A stretch of DNA of 64,000 nt, taken from NCBI GenBank assembly GCA_028095005.1, contig CM051461.1, positions 63,035,840 to 63,099,839 of the forward strand, written 5' to 3'. Below, one piece after another: positions 35,942-46,344 of the stretch. Under the pieces are notes generated by a model. The model did no database searches. It had not been told where the DNA came from and was given only the letters and a program-made list of their open reading frames with translations. A program made the position numbers and the translations under genes. Position 1 is the stretch's first letter. Each line of letters opens with the position of its first letter. Origin of the DNA: Rhynchospora pubera. Taxonomy: Eukaryota; Streptophyta; Magnoliopsida; Poales; Cyperaceae.

Positions 35942-38900
35942 TGATAAATGGTTTTCATACCTAGTATTTCAACCATTTATAGGTCTTAATTTTATGATTT
36001 TATGTATCATTTCTGACTTTTAATTGTTAATTTAGGGTAGAATCTAGGTACTGCCATGGTTATTTCTTTTTTGTGCGGGATCTACGCGATTTGGCTACTT
36101 GACACGGCTATTTGTACTGACTTTGACCTGACCAGCGACCCACAGGAGCACAGCGGGTAATAGTTCATGGCTGACGATGTAGAAGATTTTAGCGGGCCGC
36201 TAAGTTTGACAGCGGACCGTTGGAAGATGGGAATCGACAGACTAAAAATAGCACAACTAGTTTTGCAACTGATTCTAACCACTGATATCTCATATTTATA
36301 CTGATATTTTGGCCATACTTTACATCGAAATTGTGACTAAAATCGTGATATTATCTTGTTTTTCTGTTTGTTTGGAAAAATTGGATACTGCCGTGGAATT
36401 TGACTTGTCTTGTAGGAATTTGGTGGATCATGCACAATCATCGCATAAAATGGTGAATTTAAGAGAATCAAATGGCTAAATAGAAGCAATAGCGTTGTAG
36501 AGCTCATCTAAAGCTTTCCAACGATCTTTGAATCACATCAATCGGAGCCCGAATGAAGAAATTATGCTCAAAATGCTATTGGTGCGCAATACTGGATGCA
36601 CAGGAATTCGGACCGAATTGTCTGGAATTCAGACCGAATTGCATCACATAAAATTACAGAGGAGATACTTCGGAACAAATTGTCTGGAATTCGGTCCGAA
36701 TTGCTATACAGGGAAGGTTTCCAGCTGTATTCCTGTAGCGTTTTCTCTTATGGAAAGGCCCCAATTTCGGCCTAAATCTGGGAAAAACGTCCCCAGGCTG
36801 TCAAGGGACCAGAGAGGAGGCTATATTAGGGTTATTCTTGCTTGAGGAAGGGAATCCACCATTATCCATCAGCAGCCACCAATCTTCCACCTCTCAGCAC
36901 CGTTCTCACGCCGAAAGGCGTGGGATTTCCACCACCTCTCCACCATCACTCGACCATGGCAGCGATTTGGGAGTAGTTCTAGGCGTGACAGCGTTAGATT
37001 CAACCCAACCACGGCTTCGGACTTGATTCAAATAGGAGTAAACCTGGATATTGTTGTATCTCTTCCTTTTCTCTTATTTATTCTTGTCATGGAGTTTGTA
37101 TCTTGTTTTATTAGCATGATAGGTTAGATCTTTGTTGCTTTAGGGATAAATGTAGCCTAGAATTTGGTTTGCTTGTCTTGTTGATGGACGAAGCTAATTA
37201 CCTTTGAGATTTTTATTGATTTGCTTGTGTTTGAATCTTTTATTACTTGTGTTGCTCGGCATTTGTACGGCCGCATTTGTTGGGAACTTCAACCCATTAT
37301 AATAACTGAACCTTTCACAAGTACTTCAAGGTAGGTCAAGGGCGAAAGTCGACAAGTTAGTAACTAAAAGTAAACACTTCTAGTTAGGCGAAAGTCTAGG
37401 TTAGATATCTCGCAGAAAATCATTGGTAAACTCGAGTAAGTCCACCGACAACGAAAGTTGGGGTGCAATGCACTCGATGAAGGTTATTTAACACTAGATC
37501 TCATTCCAAATACCGTACCCAATAGGCGAAAGCGGAGGGTTAGGGAGTTAGGTACGGCTAGATGAACCTTTGGCTTGAATAAATCAACAAAAGAGTAAAC
37601 CACATCATTTACACAGTGGAATTCGGTCCGGAATTCGGACCGAATTAGCAAGGCTGAATACGACAGTGCTAAGTCTTGTGACTCTGTGACCAAATTTAGG
37701 TGAAATCGGCCCCTAAGGCACTTTTCTCATCATATTTTAAACCCTTAAAAATCCCAAAAATATTCTTTTAAACTGTTTTGCATCACTTTTATTCTTGCAC
37801 TTGCATCTTTTTCATTTCACCTTTTAGTTTGTAGCACCAATCCTTTTCTAAACTTTTATTGTCTAGCTTTAGCGAACAAATACGATTAGTATTCATCACC
37901 ATCTCTGTGGGATCGACACCTTTGCTTTACTACGAACGTCTAGTCGAGTAAACAAGGTTATTTTTTGTTTGACCTAGGTTTATACCTCGATCAACCGCGA
38001 TTTCGCCAGATTTGGAGCCTCTATTTGCACGAATTCCACCTTTAGAGAACCGATAATGATTGCTATTTAAGAGGAATCATTGATGCCAAAGGGGACGTCG
38101 GATAGAGAAAGGATCAAGAGCAGTTAAGGAGAACAGATCTGCAGGTTTCTAGCGGGTCGTCAGTCTTTCCAACGGGCCGCAGTCGAGTAGCAGAAGACGG
38201 AAAGAGAGATATCAAGTTGCTTTTCTGTTGTAACTCAGTTTCTTTCTTATGTTTTCTTTTCTTTAGATACATTTTTAGGGGCCATGGTAGTGAACCTTTA
38301 GTTTATGCATTGATGATACTCTTTTAGTTGATTTCTTTGTTGCATGTTGTGTTTTATACCTTTATTTATTTGCTTAATCCGATTGAACTTGAATTGCTTA
38401 GGTTAATTTGCTTGTATCCGTCAAGTATAGGCCATGTTTGATTATTAGATGGTTAAGTCCAAAGTACCCTAAGTTATTTGATAATAATCAGACCAACTTG
38501 AGGGTTTTTAATCGAAGGATTGAACCAAGACTATTTAACGAAGGTTAAAGTCTTTTCCGAAAGCGAAAGCTCTAGGAGTTTATAGGTTAGAAAGGTATAA
38601 ACCTATAGAAACTAGCCCACGAAACGAAAGTTGAAATCTAGATCATGCTTGATAGATTTAGAGTTAGTTGAATTGATAACCAGACCTAAAACGAGAGTTT
38701 GATCTGTAACACCTCAACCTAAACTCAAATCCTTACACAAAGCAACTTCTAAATTAACCAAAAGAGTGTTTCTTCCTGGACACTAGCGGGCCGCTGAGTG
38801 AACCAGCGAGATGGTCTATGCCCGCCAAGTAGCCAGTGACCAACCAAGTAATCAGGCGACCTGAGTTCAATCAGCGGGCCGCTACGAAAGTCAGCGGGCC

Positions 38901-39213
38901 GCTAGAACTGAAGTAAACTAAAGATTTATCTTACCTTAAGCCTCTAATCTTTAATTAACTATTTAAATCTCTCTTTATTTGCAACCTGTTAACCTAGAAT
39001 TTATTTAATTTTACTTTATCATATTATTACTCTGTTACCAATCAAAATATTCTTGCAAAAACATAGTCTAGTAAATTGAATTAAATTGTAATCTAATTAT
39101 TTATTATGTCCCTGTGGTTCGACCCCGAAGTACTTAGACGATTGCCGTACGCTTGCGACTGGATTTAGGTATATTAGGCAATAATTTAAAAGCAATTAGA
39201 AAAAGTACCATCA
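35942..39213 (+). mobile_element. Athila-like Ty3/gypsy 5' LTR with a nested solo LTR
   Basis: Begins TGATAAATGG and ends GTACCATCA, directly followed by a tRNA-Asp-type primer site. Without the nested unit it is about 1556 bp, close to the family A LTRs. It carries repeats of the palindrome AGCGGGCCGCT near its start (36191, variants at 36211, 38151, 38171) and near its end (38784, 38873, 38893). Its far end shares the phrase GGTTCGACCC with other such LTRs. The start coordinate is inferred from the TG and from comparison with family A, so it is less sure than the end. Confidence 0.7.
36283..37993 (+). mobile_element. Solo LTR, family A (copy 2)
   Basis: The 1711-bp unit has TGATATCTC...GATCA ends. 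Flanks ACCAC and ACCGC are a 5-bp duplication with one change. It aligns with the inverse of 7284-8889. Its palindrome is AATTCGG-N-CCGAATT (36605-36619, 36626-36640 mutated, 36690-36704) plus a doubled version at 37620-37646, so it differs from copy 1 in sequence but not in position. Confidence 0.88.
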
Positions 39214-39220
39214 AATTTTT

Positions 39221-39239
39221 TGTCGCCGTTGTCGGGGAC
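39221..39239 (+). other. Primer binding site, tRNA-Asp type
   Basis: TGTCGCCGTTGTCGGGGAC, seven bases after the LTR end. It differs by only a few bases from the TGGCGCCGTTGCCGGGGA site that primes Athila-type gypsy elements with tRNA-Asp. Confidence 0.75.
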
Positions 39240-39326
39240 GATAACGATAATTAGGTTTAAATTCTATCTTAATTTACTAGATTCCTTTAACCTTCTTCAC
39301 TATCTTTTGTTTTCTTCAAGTTTCAG

Positions 39327-39557
39327 GTGCAAACACTGGCAGATGGGAGAGGAAAGAAGGAAACCACCAGTGGAAGCAGCTCTAGTGCGAGGAAACCGAG
39401 GCTTTGTGAAGGAGGAGTTCCTCAGCCTGACCCACAACCTATTTCAGCGACCCGCCGACAGCCTCAGCGAGCCGCTAAAAAAGTGACAGAAGGAAGAGTG
39501 AAGCCTGTTGCGACCATGAATAACTGCAATTTAGTTATTTATTCAAGTACTCATTAG
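39327..39557 (+). pseudogene. Start of gypsy gag, truncated
   Basis: A frame opens with M-Q-T-L-A-D-G-R and has a basic, Ser/Pro/Gln-rich N-terminus (R-K-P-R-L, R-R-Q-P-Q-R-A-A-K-K), as plausible for a gypsy gag start located about 90 bases after the PBS. It ends after 76 codons, and no further gag-pol or 3' LTR follows, so the element is cut off near 39.5 kb. Confidence 0.45.
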
Positions 39558-39559
39558 TC

Positions 39560-40092
39560 ATTATATCACTCGTCTCTCTTTTTTTTTTTTTTTTACTTTT
39601 CTTCAAGTTTTTTAGCCGCTTTAGACATGTGTAGAAGTGAATTATTTTACTAATCTTTCCTCATCAAATTCATTTATTCTAAATCTTAGATGAATATAAT
39701 ATCATTTTCCACAAATATCCCTCACTGATCCGAGCTGCAATGTAATTAATAAATAATTAAACATTTTTTTTTTTGGAAAGGAATACCTCGTAGGCGGATC
39801 GTTAGGTTTATGCTCCTTGGACGGAAATTAAATTTAATTAAAGTCCGTTAAGTTCTAACTGGAAAAGCTAGTTGGGTCAGTGGAAGTAGGATCGGGTCGA
39901 AAGACAAGATCCGCTAACTAAAATGAATTGGTGCTGGTGGTGTTTTTAACTGAGAAAACTTTTATCGTAGTTCCTTCTATCAAGAAAAAAAAAATCTTAC
40001 TTCCTCGCCTCGCATTTTATTCAAGAAAGAACAAGAAAATCTCTCGGGGAACTCCAGCTGCATAATTTATCCTCTCAATCAATCGCACGACC
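39560..40092. promoter_or_regulatory. Upstream region of the zinc-finger gene
   Basis: From 39795 this is similar to 16290-16600 in front of the pseudogene copy: shared GGATCGTTAGG, TTGGACGGAA, GATCCGCTAA and an AATCNCNCGACC-like leader. It therefore belongs to the duplicated unit and is likely promoter and 5' UTR. No TATA box is certain. Confidence 0.5.
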
Positions 40093-41199
40093 ATGGTACG
40101 TTCTTCTCTCTTGTCGATCTCTTTTATCTAGCGACTTTGTGCGTTTAACTGGGCATTTCAATTATTTCATTGACAATCTAGATTATTATTCTTTTATTGT
40201 AACTGATTTTCAGTACTTCACTCGGGCGTTTAATTGTACTTGTGAGCCGGTGCAAGGATCACCTGCATTTAATTGAAATTCTTGATAATATTGAATCCGA
40301 ATTTCACTTTTATCTCATTCTCCAGTTTTTTACTTTTTATCTGATCCCATCAAATGAATTGCTTTTACCTTTTAGTACAAATATGGGATCCTTTTCCTCG
40401 CCTTTTTAATTACATAGGAATGTATAGCTTGACATTTTACTTCCCTTTTTCCATTATCCATTAGAAATTAAATGCAAACATTAATTAGAAAGCACAACCC
40501 CCCCCCCCCACCCCCCTCTTTTTTTATAACCTCCAAAGCTCCTTTGTGGAGACATCGCCTCCTGCACTGTACACCATTTATTATTGGAACATAGAAGCAT
40601 GCATGCAAATAAAATGAGATCTCACCAATATGGTATTTTTGAAGTTATTTGCATATATAACTAAAGAACCACAAGCTCGTACGGCTTTTTCTATATTTAT
40701 CTACATATGGCAAGGGAAATCATTTGCATACACAAGCATGTATACATAATATACCTTTCATTCTCTTTCAATGCAGAAGCCACCAGTGCAGCCCAACTTT
40801 CGAACCATGAAAAAGGACGATTTTTTCACATGCGGTACTGGAGTACAGTTTACTACTGCAGCTAGGGAATTAATCGGGATCCTTTGTTTCGAGTGTGGTG
40901 AACAATTTGAATCACCCAAGCAGAAGCATTCACATGTTCTGAGCAAGCACCCGCGGAAAAAAATTAGAGGAGTTGGCACATGCAAGATTTGCATGTACCA
41001 ACAAAAATCTCTGAAAGAGCATCGTATTACTGTCAAGGAGCCCCTTGATGTGCCAACCGATTATCCAGAAGCAGTAACTGCACATGAGGAAGATGAAGGC
41101 GCACCTGCTCAGGTAGGAGTTGCCTATGGACAGGAGTATGATGATGTCGATGCACCTGGAATTGCAAGTGGGGATCATGTGGTGGGTCAAGGGGTCTAA
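40093..41199 (+). CDS. C2H2 zinc-finger protein (intact copy B')
   Basis: Proposed structure: exon 1 is only the start codon ATG (40093-40095) followed at once by donor GTACGT. A 681-bp intron ends in TTTCAATGCAG, and exon 2 runs 40777-41199, giving 141 residues. The single clear finger is C38-x2-C41-x12-H54-x4-H59 with F45, which fits the classic zinc-finger spacing. A second C-x2-C (C70, C73) with H83 is only half a finger. The C-terminus is acidic then glycine-rich (E-E-D-E-G, Y-D-D-V-D). The broken copy at 16555 keeps the same layout, which supports the split start. Alternative: translation from an ATG at 40771, adding one residue (MQ- in place of M-). The protein probably binds DNA or another protein; I do not recognise a named family. 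Confidence 0.55.
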
Positions 41200-41317
41200 A
41201 ATCTGTGTGTATTAACTATTTTAAGTGATGATGGCTATAGTTCAGGTGCATGGAAAGGACTGAGGAGTACATAGTGGTACTTGTTAGCATCACAAATTGA
41301 TGATAGTTTCAGTGTAT

Positions 41318-41429
41318 GGAGTATTAGTGTTACCTGTTATATGTGTGTCTGGGAGTATTAGTGTTACCTGTTATATGTGTGTCTGGGAGTATTAGTGTTA
41401 CCTGTTATATGTGTGTCTGGGAGTATTAG
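41318..41429 (+). repeat. 34-bp minisatellite
   Basis: Three exact copies of a 34-bp unit starting GGAGTATTAGTGTTACCTG (41318, 41352, 41386) and a 10-base partial copy, just downstream of the zinc-finger stop codon, probably within its 3' UTR. Confidence 0.97.
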
Positions 41430-41673
41430 CAGGGCAGGGAAATTTTTTCATTTTGCTTATGGTAATTTTTTGTACTGGCTACTGGTTTTTTAATAAAGCT
41501 TTGCTAAGACTGTGTGCACTGACCAACTTGATTGTGGTGGCTTTATCATTTTTTTTTTCATTAAGCAGAACTGTGCATGCAACTAATGCAAGTGTTGAGG
41601 TCTTCCCTTGGACTGGCTTGTAGTATTTTTATCTGAGAATGTATCGTACCCACTTGATTGTGGTGGCTTTATC

Positions 41674-42055
41674 AATTCTTCTGCATCCAAATACATTTTG
41701 TGCTCAACATGGCCCTCGTAAAAAGGAGGGTGGGGCATGTCATAGCATTCTTCAGTCGCATTGACCAGACTGAAATTTAACTTGTGGTCCAAAGTGAACA
41801 ACCAGCCATATAAAGAGCCGCAAAGGATGGTGCAGCACAGCTCAGGGGCATCGAGGTAGTATAATGTCTTCATGGTATCCTCCATCTCCCCCCCAATGCC
41901 AGTCACGAGATTTGTTGAGCTGGAGAGTGGCAGTTTTTGTTTGGCCACGATGCACCAATTTCGACATACTGCACTGAACCGGTGATAGTCTTGGATGGGC
42001 AGAAAACTAGACAAGTGCTCGAGCATGTCATCGGAAAGCTCGACCAATTAGCCAT
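41674..42055 (-). pseudogene. F-box/DUF295 gene copy B, truncated and frameshifted
   Basis: It aligns with the first ~140 residues of the F-box gene at 10246-11418 (F-box plus start of DUF295, Y-G-W-L-F-T-L-D). One base is lost after codon 5 relative to copy A (TCGGAG became TCGAG), so the proper ATG at 42053-42055 goes out of frame; the long open frame behind it has only a TTG at its head. About 13 codons are deleted near residue 68. Homology stops at 41674, where the remaining 250 codons are missing. A 23-base direct repeat abuts that breakpoint (41526-41548 and 41652-41674). Confidence 0.9.
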
Positions 42056-43170
42056 GCCCAAGGATTACACACTTGAATTTAGTTTTCAGCTGCAAAAAAA
42101 AAATTTAATAAATAAACTTTATATTCCTTCAAAACTTAAGGTGAAATTGGGCAGTCATCGAGTTAAAAATGCTCCAAACAAAAGAAGGCAATAGAAGAGA
42201 GTAGTCAATTAGGCGACAGAACAAAAGCAGGCAAGCTGCTGGGCATTTTAAAAGCGTTAAAACAAAGAATATAATTAACACTTGGGAACCTATTAAAAAA
42301 TAATAAAGAAACATGGGGCTGAACTTCAATTAAAACAGACCAAAAAAATAGAGTTTTTAAATCAGAGTTGCATTTGCTTCATAGCTTCATTCCAAAATCT
42401 CTTTCACTAATTGAAAAATAGTTTTTAGTGTTCAGTGGTTATTATTTATATATTTAACTTATTAGCAAATTAATACTCCTGTATATTCGATTGTTTATAT
42501 ATATTTATTAAACAATCATCACCATCACAGTTGCTGTTTGTTGTAGAGGGGAAAAAGTGTATTGAGGGGTGGGGATTGCAACTTCAAACTTGCAATTCCA
42601 ATAAAAAGAAAAGAAAATCAAACCAATCTAATATGTTATATGAGCATTTGCATATAAATTGGTTGTTCCCTGTATTGAGGATAAACCATGCATATGTATG
42701 TTACTCACTGGTATTAAGACTAAACCTTCTAGTTATCTGTTGAATAAACAGTTAGCAGTTAGCACACAGACAGTTCCAGTTGCAGAAAGGGATATTATAT
42801 GTATATGGAGTTGCATGAATCTTGTTCAGTAATGAGCAGGAAAGTGGAAACCAATTAATAATTGGGTCAAATTAATTAAGTTTTAGTCTAAAAAACTTGT
42901 TTGAAAAACTAATTAACAGCCAACAGGCCATATGAGGTGCCTGTTAGTTGGGAGAGAGCGAGAGGAGAATTCATTTGAGATGTAAGAAATTATCTAGCAT
43001 ACACTTGTTGTTGTTATTATTCTGTGCTGTGCGAATATTTGTTGCTTTATTGTGAGGTTGCTATACCGGTTTGTAATCTGGTAATAGACCAGACAAGGAA
43101 GAAAGGTAATTGGGTTCCATCGTCTCATCATTCAGGATTCAGATAGGACAGGACTGGAGGGCTGAGACTC

Positions 43171-43194
43171 GAGAGAGAGAGAGAGAGAGAGAGA
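43171..43194. repeat. (GA)n microsatellite
   Basis: About 12 GA units, orthologous in position to the run at 12892-12928. Confidence 0.95.
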
Positions 43195-43446
43195 TACCTC
43201 TCAATTCATAGAGGCAATTGCTGCAGATCCGGGACCAGGAGGAAGATGTTGAGGAAGAATATAAGAATATCAAAGAGATTTCGCAAAGAAACCCTCCAAC
43301 CACCATCACCATCCATGTAAGGTATGGACTAGGTTCCAGCTTCGGTCGTCTCCGGCGCTCCCAAGTCCAAACCCTACTTATATTTTATATTTATCTTATT
43401 ATAATATCATATATCAAAATGTACTTTTTAAGTACTACTTCTTATA

Positions 43447-43649
43447 GGGAGAGTATCCTCTGGATGGTTGTATTCAACCATCCAGTGGACGTCTTTAGAT
43501 CCGAGCCGTCCGATTTAATCTCAACGGTTAGATCTTTTCGAGCCTATCAATTCAGGTATCATGCACGGGGCATCTATAGCCATTGAGATTAAATCAGACG
43601 GCTGAGATCTAAAACCATCCATGGATGGCCATCCAGAGGATGCAGTTCC
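43447..43649. mobile_element. Foldback MITE, B-block specific
   Basis: About 203 bp with ends GGGAGAGTATCCTCTGGATGG and the inverse of GGGAACTGCATCCTCTGGATGG-like sequence. The inner arms also match (GATCCGAGCCGTC against GACGGCTGAGATC). It is flanked by CTTCTTATA on both sides (43438-43446 and 43650-43658), an 8- or 9-bp duplication depending on where the last C is placed. Confidence 0.88.
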
Positions 43650-43910
43650 CTTCTTATAAGCCGAAAACGTATATATAACTTGTTTCGATAAGACAGAGTT
43701 TTTTTAAGGAGTAAGTTATAGCTGTCCAACCATACATGTCAAGATTTAAAAAAAAAAACTTCTAATTCTAATTATGAACAAAACGTATTTTTATAAAAAA
43801 AAAAAATCTTGCATTTAGCAAATTTCAAATAAACCTAAAAATATCTTTTAACACGATAAATATCTACGTGCTGAGAAAGAATAAGATTAGTCACGCATGA
43901 AATCTCATAT

Positions 43911-46344
43911 ATAAAAAATACCAAATAATTTTTATGGATTTAGGAGTCTTATTGTTCAAACGAGGAGAGAACACATGGAACACGCAACTACGCAAGGTGT
44001 TCCATCATAATTACTCAACAGTTCATCGCATAAATGATTCGGTATACTTGAGCAGTTTCAAAATTGGATGAGTAAAGATGTGAATCATATGCCATTGTTG
44101 AGGAATTTTAAAATTTATCTATTTGTGTAGTAAATAAAAAATGTTCTCTTTTAATTAGGAATCTAAAATGTTTTACAACTTCTGTGATGAAGATTCAATA
44201 TTAAATATCATACACACTAATGTAAATATTGCACGTTGCGTGATTAATTTGATTTCTTTTGATTGTTGGTGATTTATAATTATTTTATTTTTCTTTTGAA
44301 AAACGCACAATCCATGATTTTGTTTACTAATAAAATAGAATATAATTATAAAAATCATACAAAATATTTAGAAGACCCAAAATATAAAAATTTCAAATCA
44401 AGGAATGTCTTGTAATATTTTCAGCAACCATATAAAAATTGATTTAAAAATAATTTTAGAAAAAACATCAAATAATTGAAAAAATTAGAATGCGGTTTTT
44501 ATATCTAAAATTTTAAAACCATGCACAATTTTTTAAAACATGGAAAATAAAAATTATGTAAAATGTTTTCAAAGTCCAAAGCTCAAAAAATAAATTACTA
44601 TTAGATCTATCATAATAAGAAATTTAATACTAAAATTAACGTGGTAAGATCATCAAACAATTTAAAACCTAAATACATTTATGAAAATTATAGAAATAAA
44701 ATATTACGATGCTTGGAAAATCATAAAAAATATTTTTTGAATCCTAAAAATAAAAAAAATTATATCCTTCCTTATATTGTTTTGAATATGTATATAAATT
44801 TTCATTCTCAAATGAATTTTAAAAGGCCTTGAAATAATTTAAATCCAATCTACATTTTTCAGAAATGAACAAATGGAGAGATACACAAGGGGGTTTTGAA
44901 TTTTTGTCCGGTTTGGTCGCTTGTAGTCCGACCACGGACACCAAATATAGCTGGTTGCTCTGGCTTACGAAGGTTCTAGTTTCTGTATTCTCGTGTCCCA
45001 GTCGTGACTGGGTCGCAACTGGCAAGTGACAAATCCTGTTTTTGTGAGTCGTCACTATAAATCTGGCCAAGCAGCGATATATTATTTTCTTTGTAACGGG
45101 TTGTAAAATAATTTATGAAATATCTGTTTCACCAGAACAGCAGAGAAGTAGTCAGAATAAATCCGAAATAGAGCGAGAGTGTAAGGCTCTGATCAAAATC
45201 AACTTTTTACTTACGAATTGGATTTGGAATTTCCACGATATTAAAATTCCCTAATCAGAATCTAATAAAAAGTTAGATTTCATTTTATTTGATTGGATTT
45301 CGTTAGAAAATTCAACTCCATTAAAATCCTGGAAATTGGGTTGAAATTTGGTTGGATTTTACGAGAAGAATAGACTCCTAATTGGTAAAGACTTTAATGG
45401 AAATTGATTACTGCCATCTGCAGTAAACAAAGTGAACATATAGACGATCTAAGTGAACACATACAAACAAATAAGTTCAATAAAAATTAGTTGAATATGC
45501 ATGTAAACTTCTGAACAAGTGATGTCAACACTTATTTGTTTGTAAGTGTTCACTTAGATCGTCTATATGTTCGCCTTATTTGCTGTATATGTTCACTTTG
45601 TATTTAATGATAGCTGGGATGGTATATTTGCTGATGACACTTATAATTCATGAACTTTAATATCTCTCCTCTCTTTCAAATTAATGAGGGTAAAATAGTC
45701 ATTATAAAAAATTCATATCAATTTCCTTATATTTGTTTTGATCATGTGATAAGAGAGAGTGACTTTTTCAGAGATGCGAAGAGATAAATAAAACTAAAGG
45801 GAAAATCAATCGGACGAATGGAACAGAAGGCAATCTAACGGACGCAACGCAATCAACATATGCAATATGGACGGCCAAGATGAACTACTGTTCATCAACA
45901 GTGCCAAATATTCCAAATCATTATTTTATATATTTATTGATTTTATTTAAGAATCCCTTATTTTACCAAACAAGGAGTTTCAAGTCATAATCATTTCATC
46001 TAAATTTCGTCCAGACGCACTGTACGATTTCCAAAGCACTAGTTATTAGCTAATTAGCTAATGTATAAATAAATACTACGATCTTTGATTTATTAGAAGT
46101 GTGAAATAATTAGCTGATGGATGACTGACAATTTTTTGGTAACATCAGATTCCTAATAATTTTCCGAGAGAACCTACAAATTTTAGTGGCCTAATAATTT
46201 CTACGAGAGGCTCACACAATTTAAAACCAAATGGAACTATAGAAACCGAGCATGTACATCAGAATTCAGAAGAAAACGAAAAAGTAAAAGCGAAAACCGC
46301 TATTTTTGTTTAAACATTGCTATTCCCAGTTGAACAGCCTTTTG
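43911..46344. other. Intergenic region before the kelch gene
   Basis: AT-rich. No gene is recognised. The stretch at 44880-45070 is less AT-rich and has a CTATAAAT box; it may be an old LTR piece. A separate inverted repeat lies at 45428-45600. Confidence 0.45.
45428..45600. repeat. Inverted repeat, 173 bp
   Basis: The left arm from CAAAGTGAACATATAGACG and the right arm to its inverse at 45600, with matching inner words (TAAGTGAACAC / GTGTTCACTTA, AACAAATAAG / CTTATTTGTT). Probably a small foldback element. Confidence 0.75.

Larger units (their letters stand above)
41674..43910. repeat. Segmental duplication, block B
   Basis: Partner of 11000-14450. It keeps the UTR-intron acceptor and donor signals, the (GA)n run and the leader exon of the F-box gene, and lacks the three insertions of block A. 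The alignment continues past a MITE at 43447 to about 43910. Confidence 0.85.

Noticed and set aside
33740..36280. A 3' LTR of the copia element
   Set aside because: No TGTTGGAG start or matching LTR text was found after RNase H; the sequence passes into the TIR element and then the gypsy LTR.
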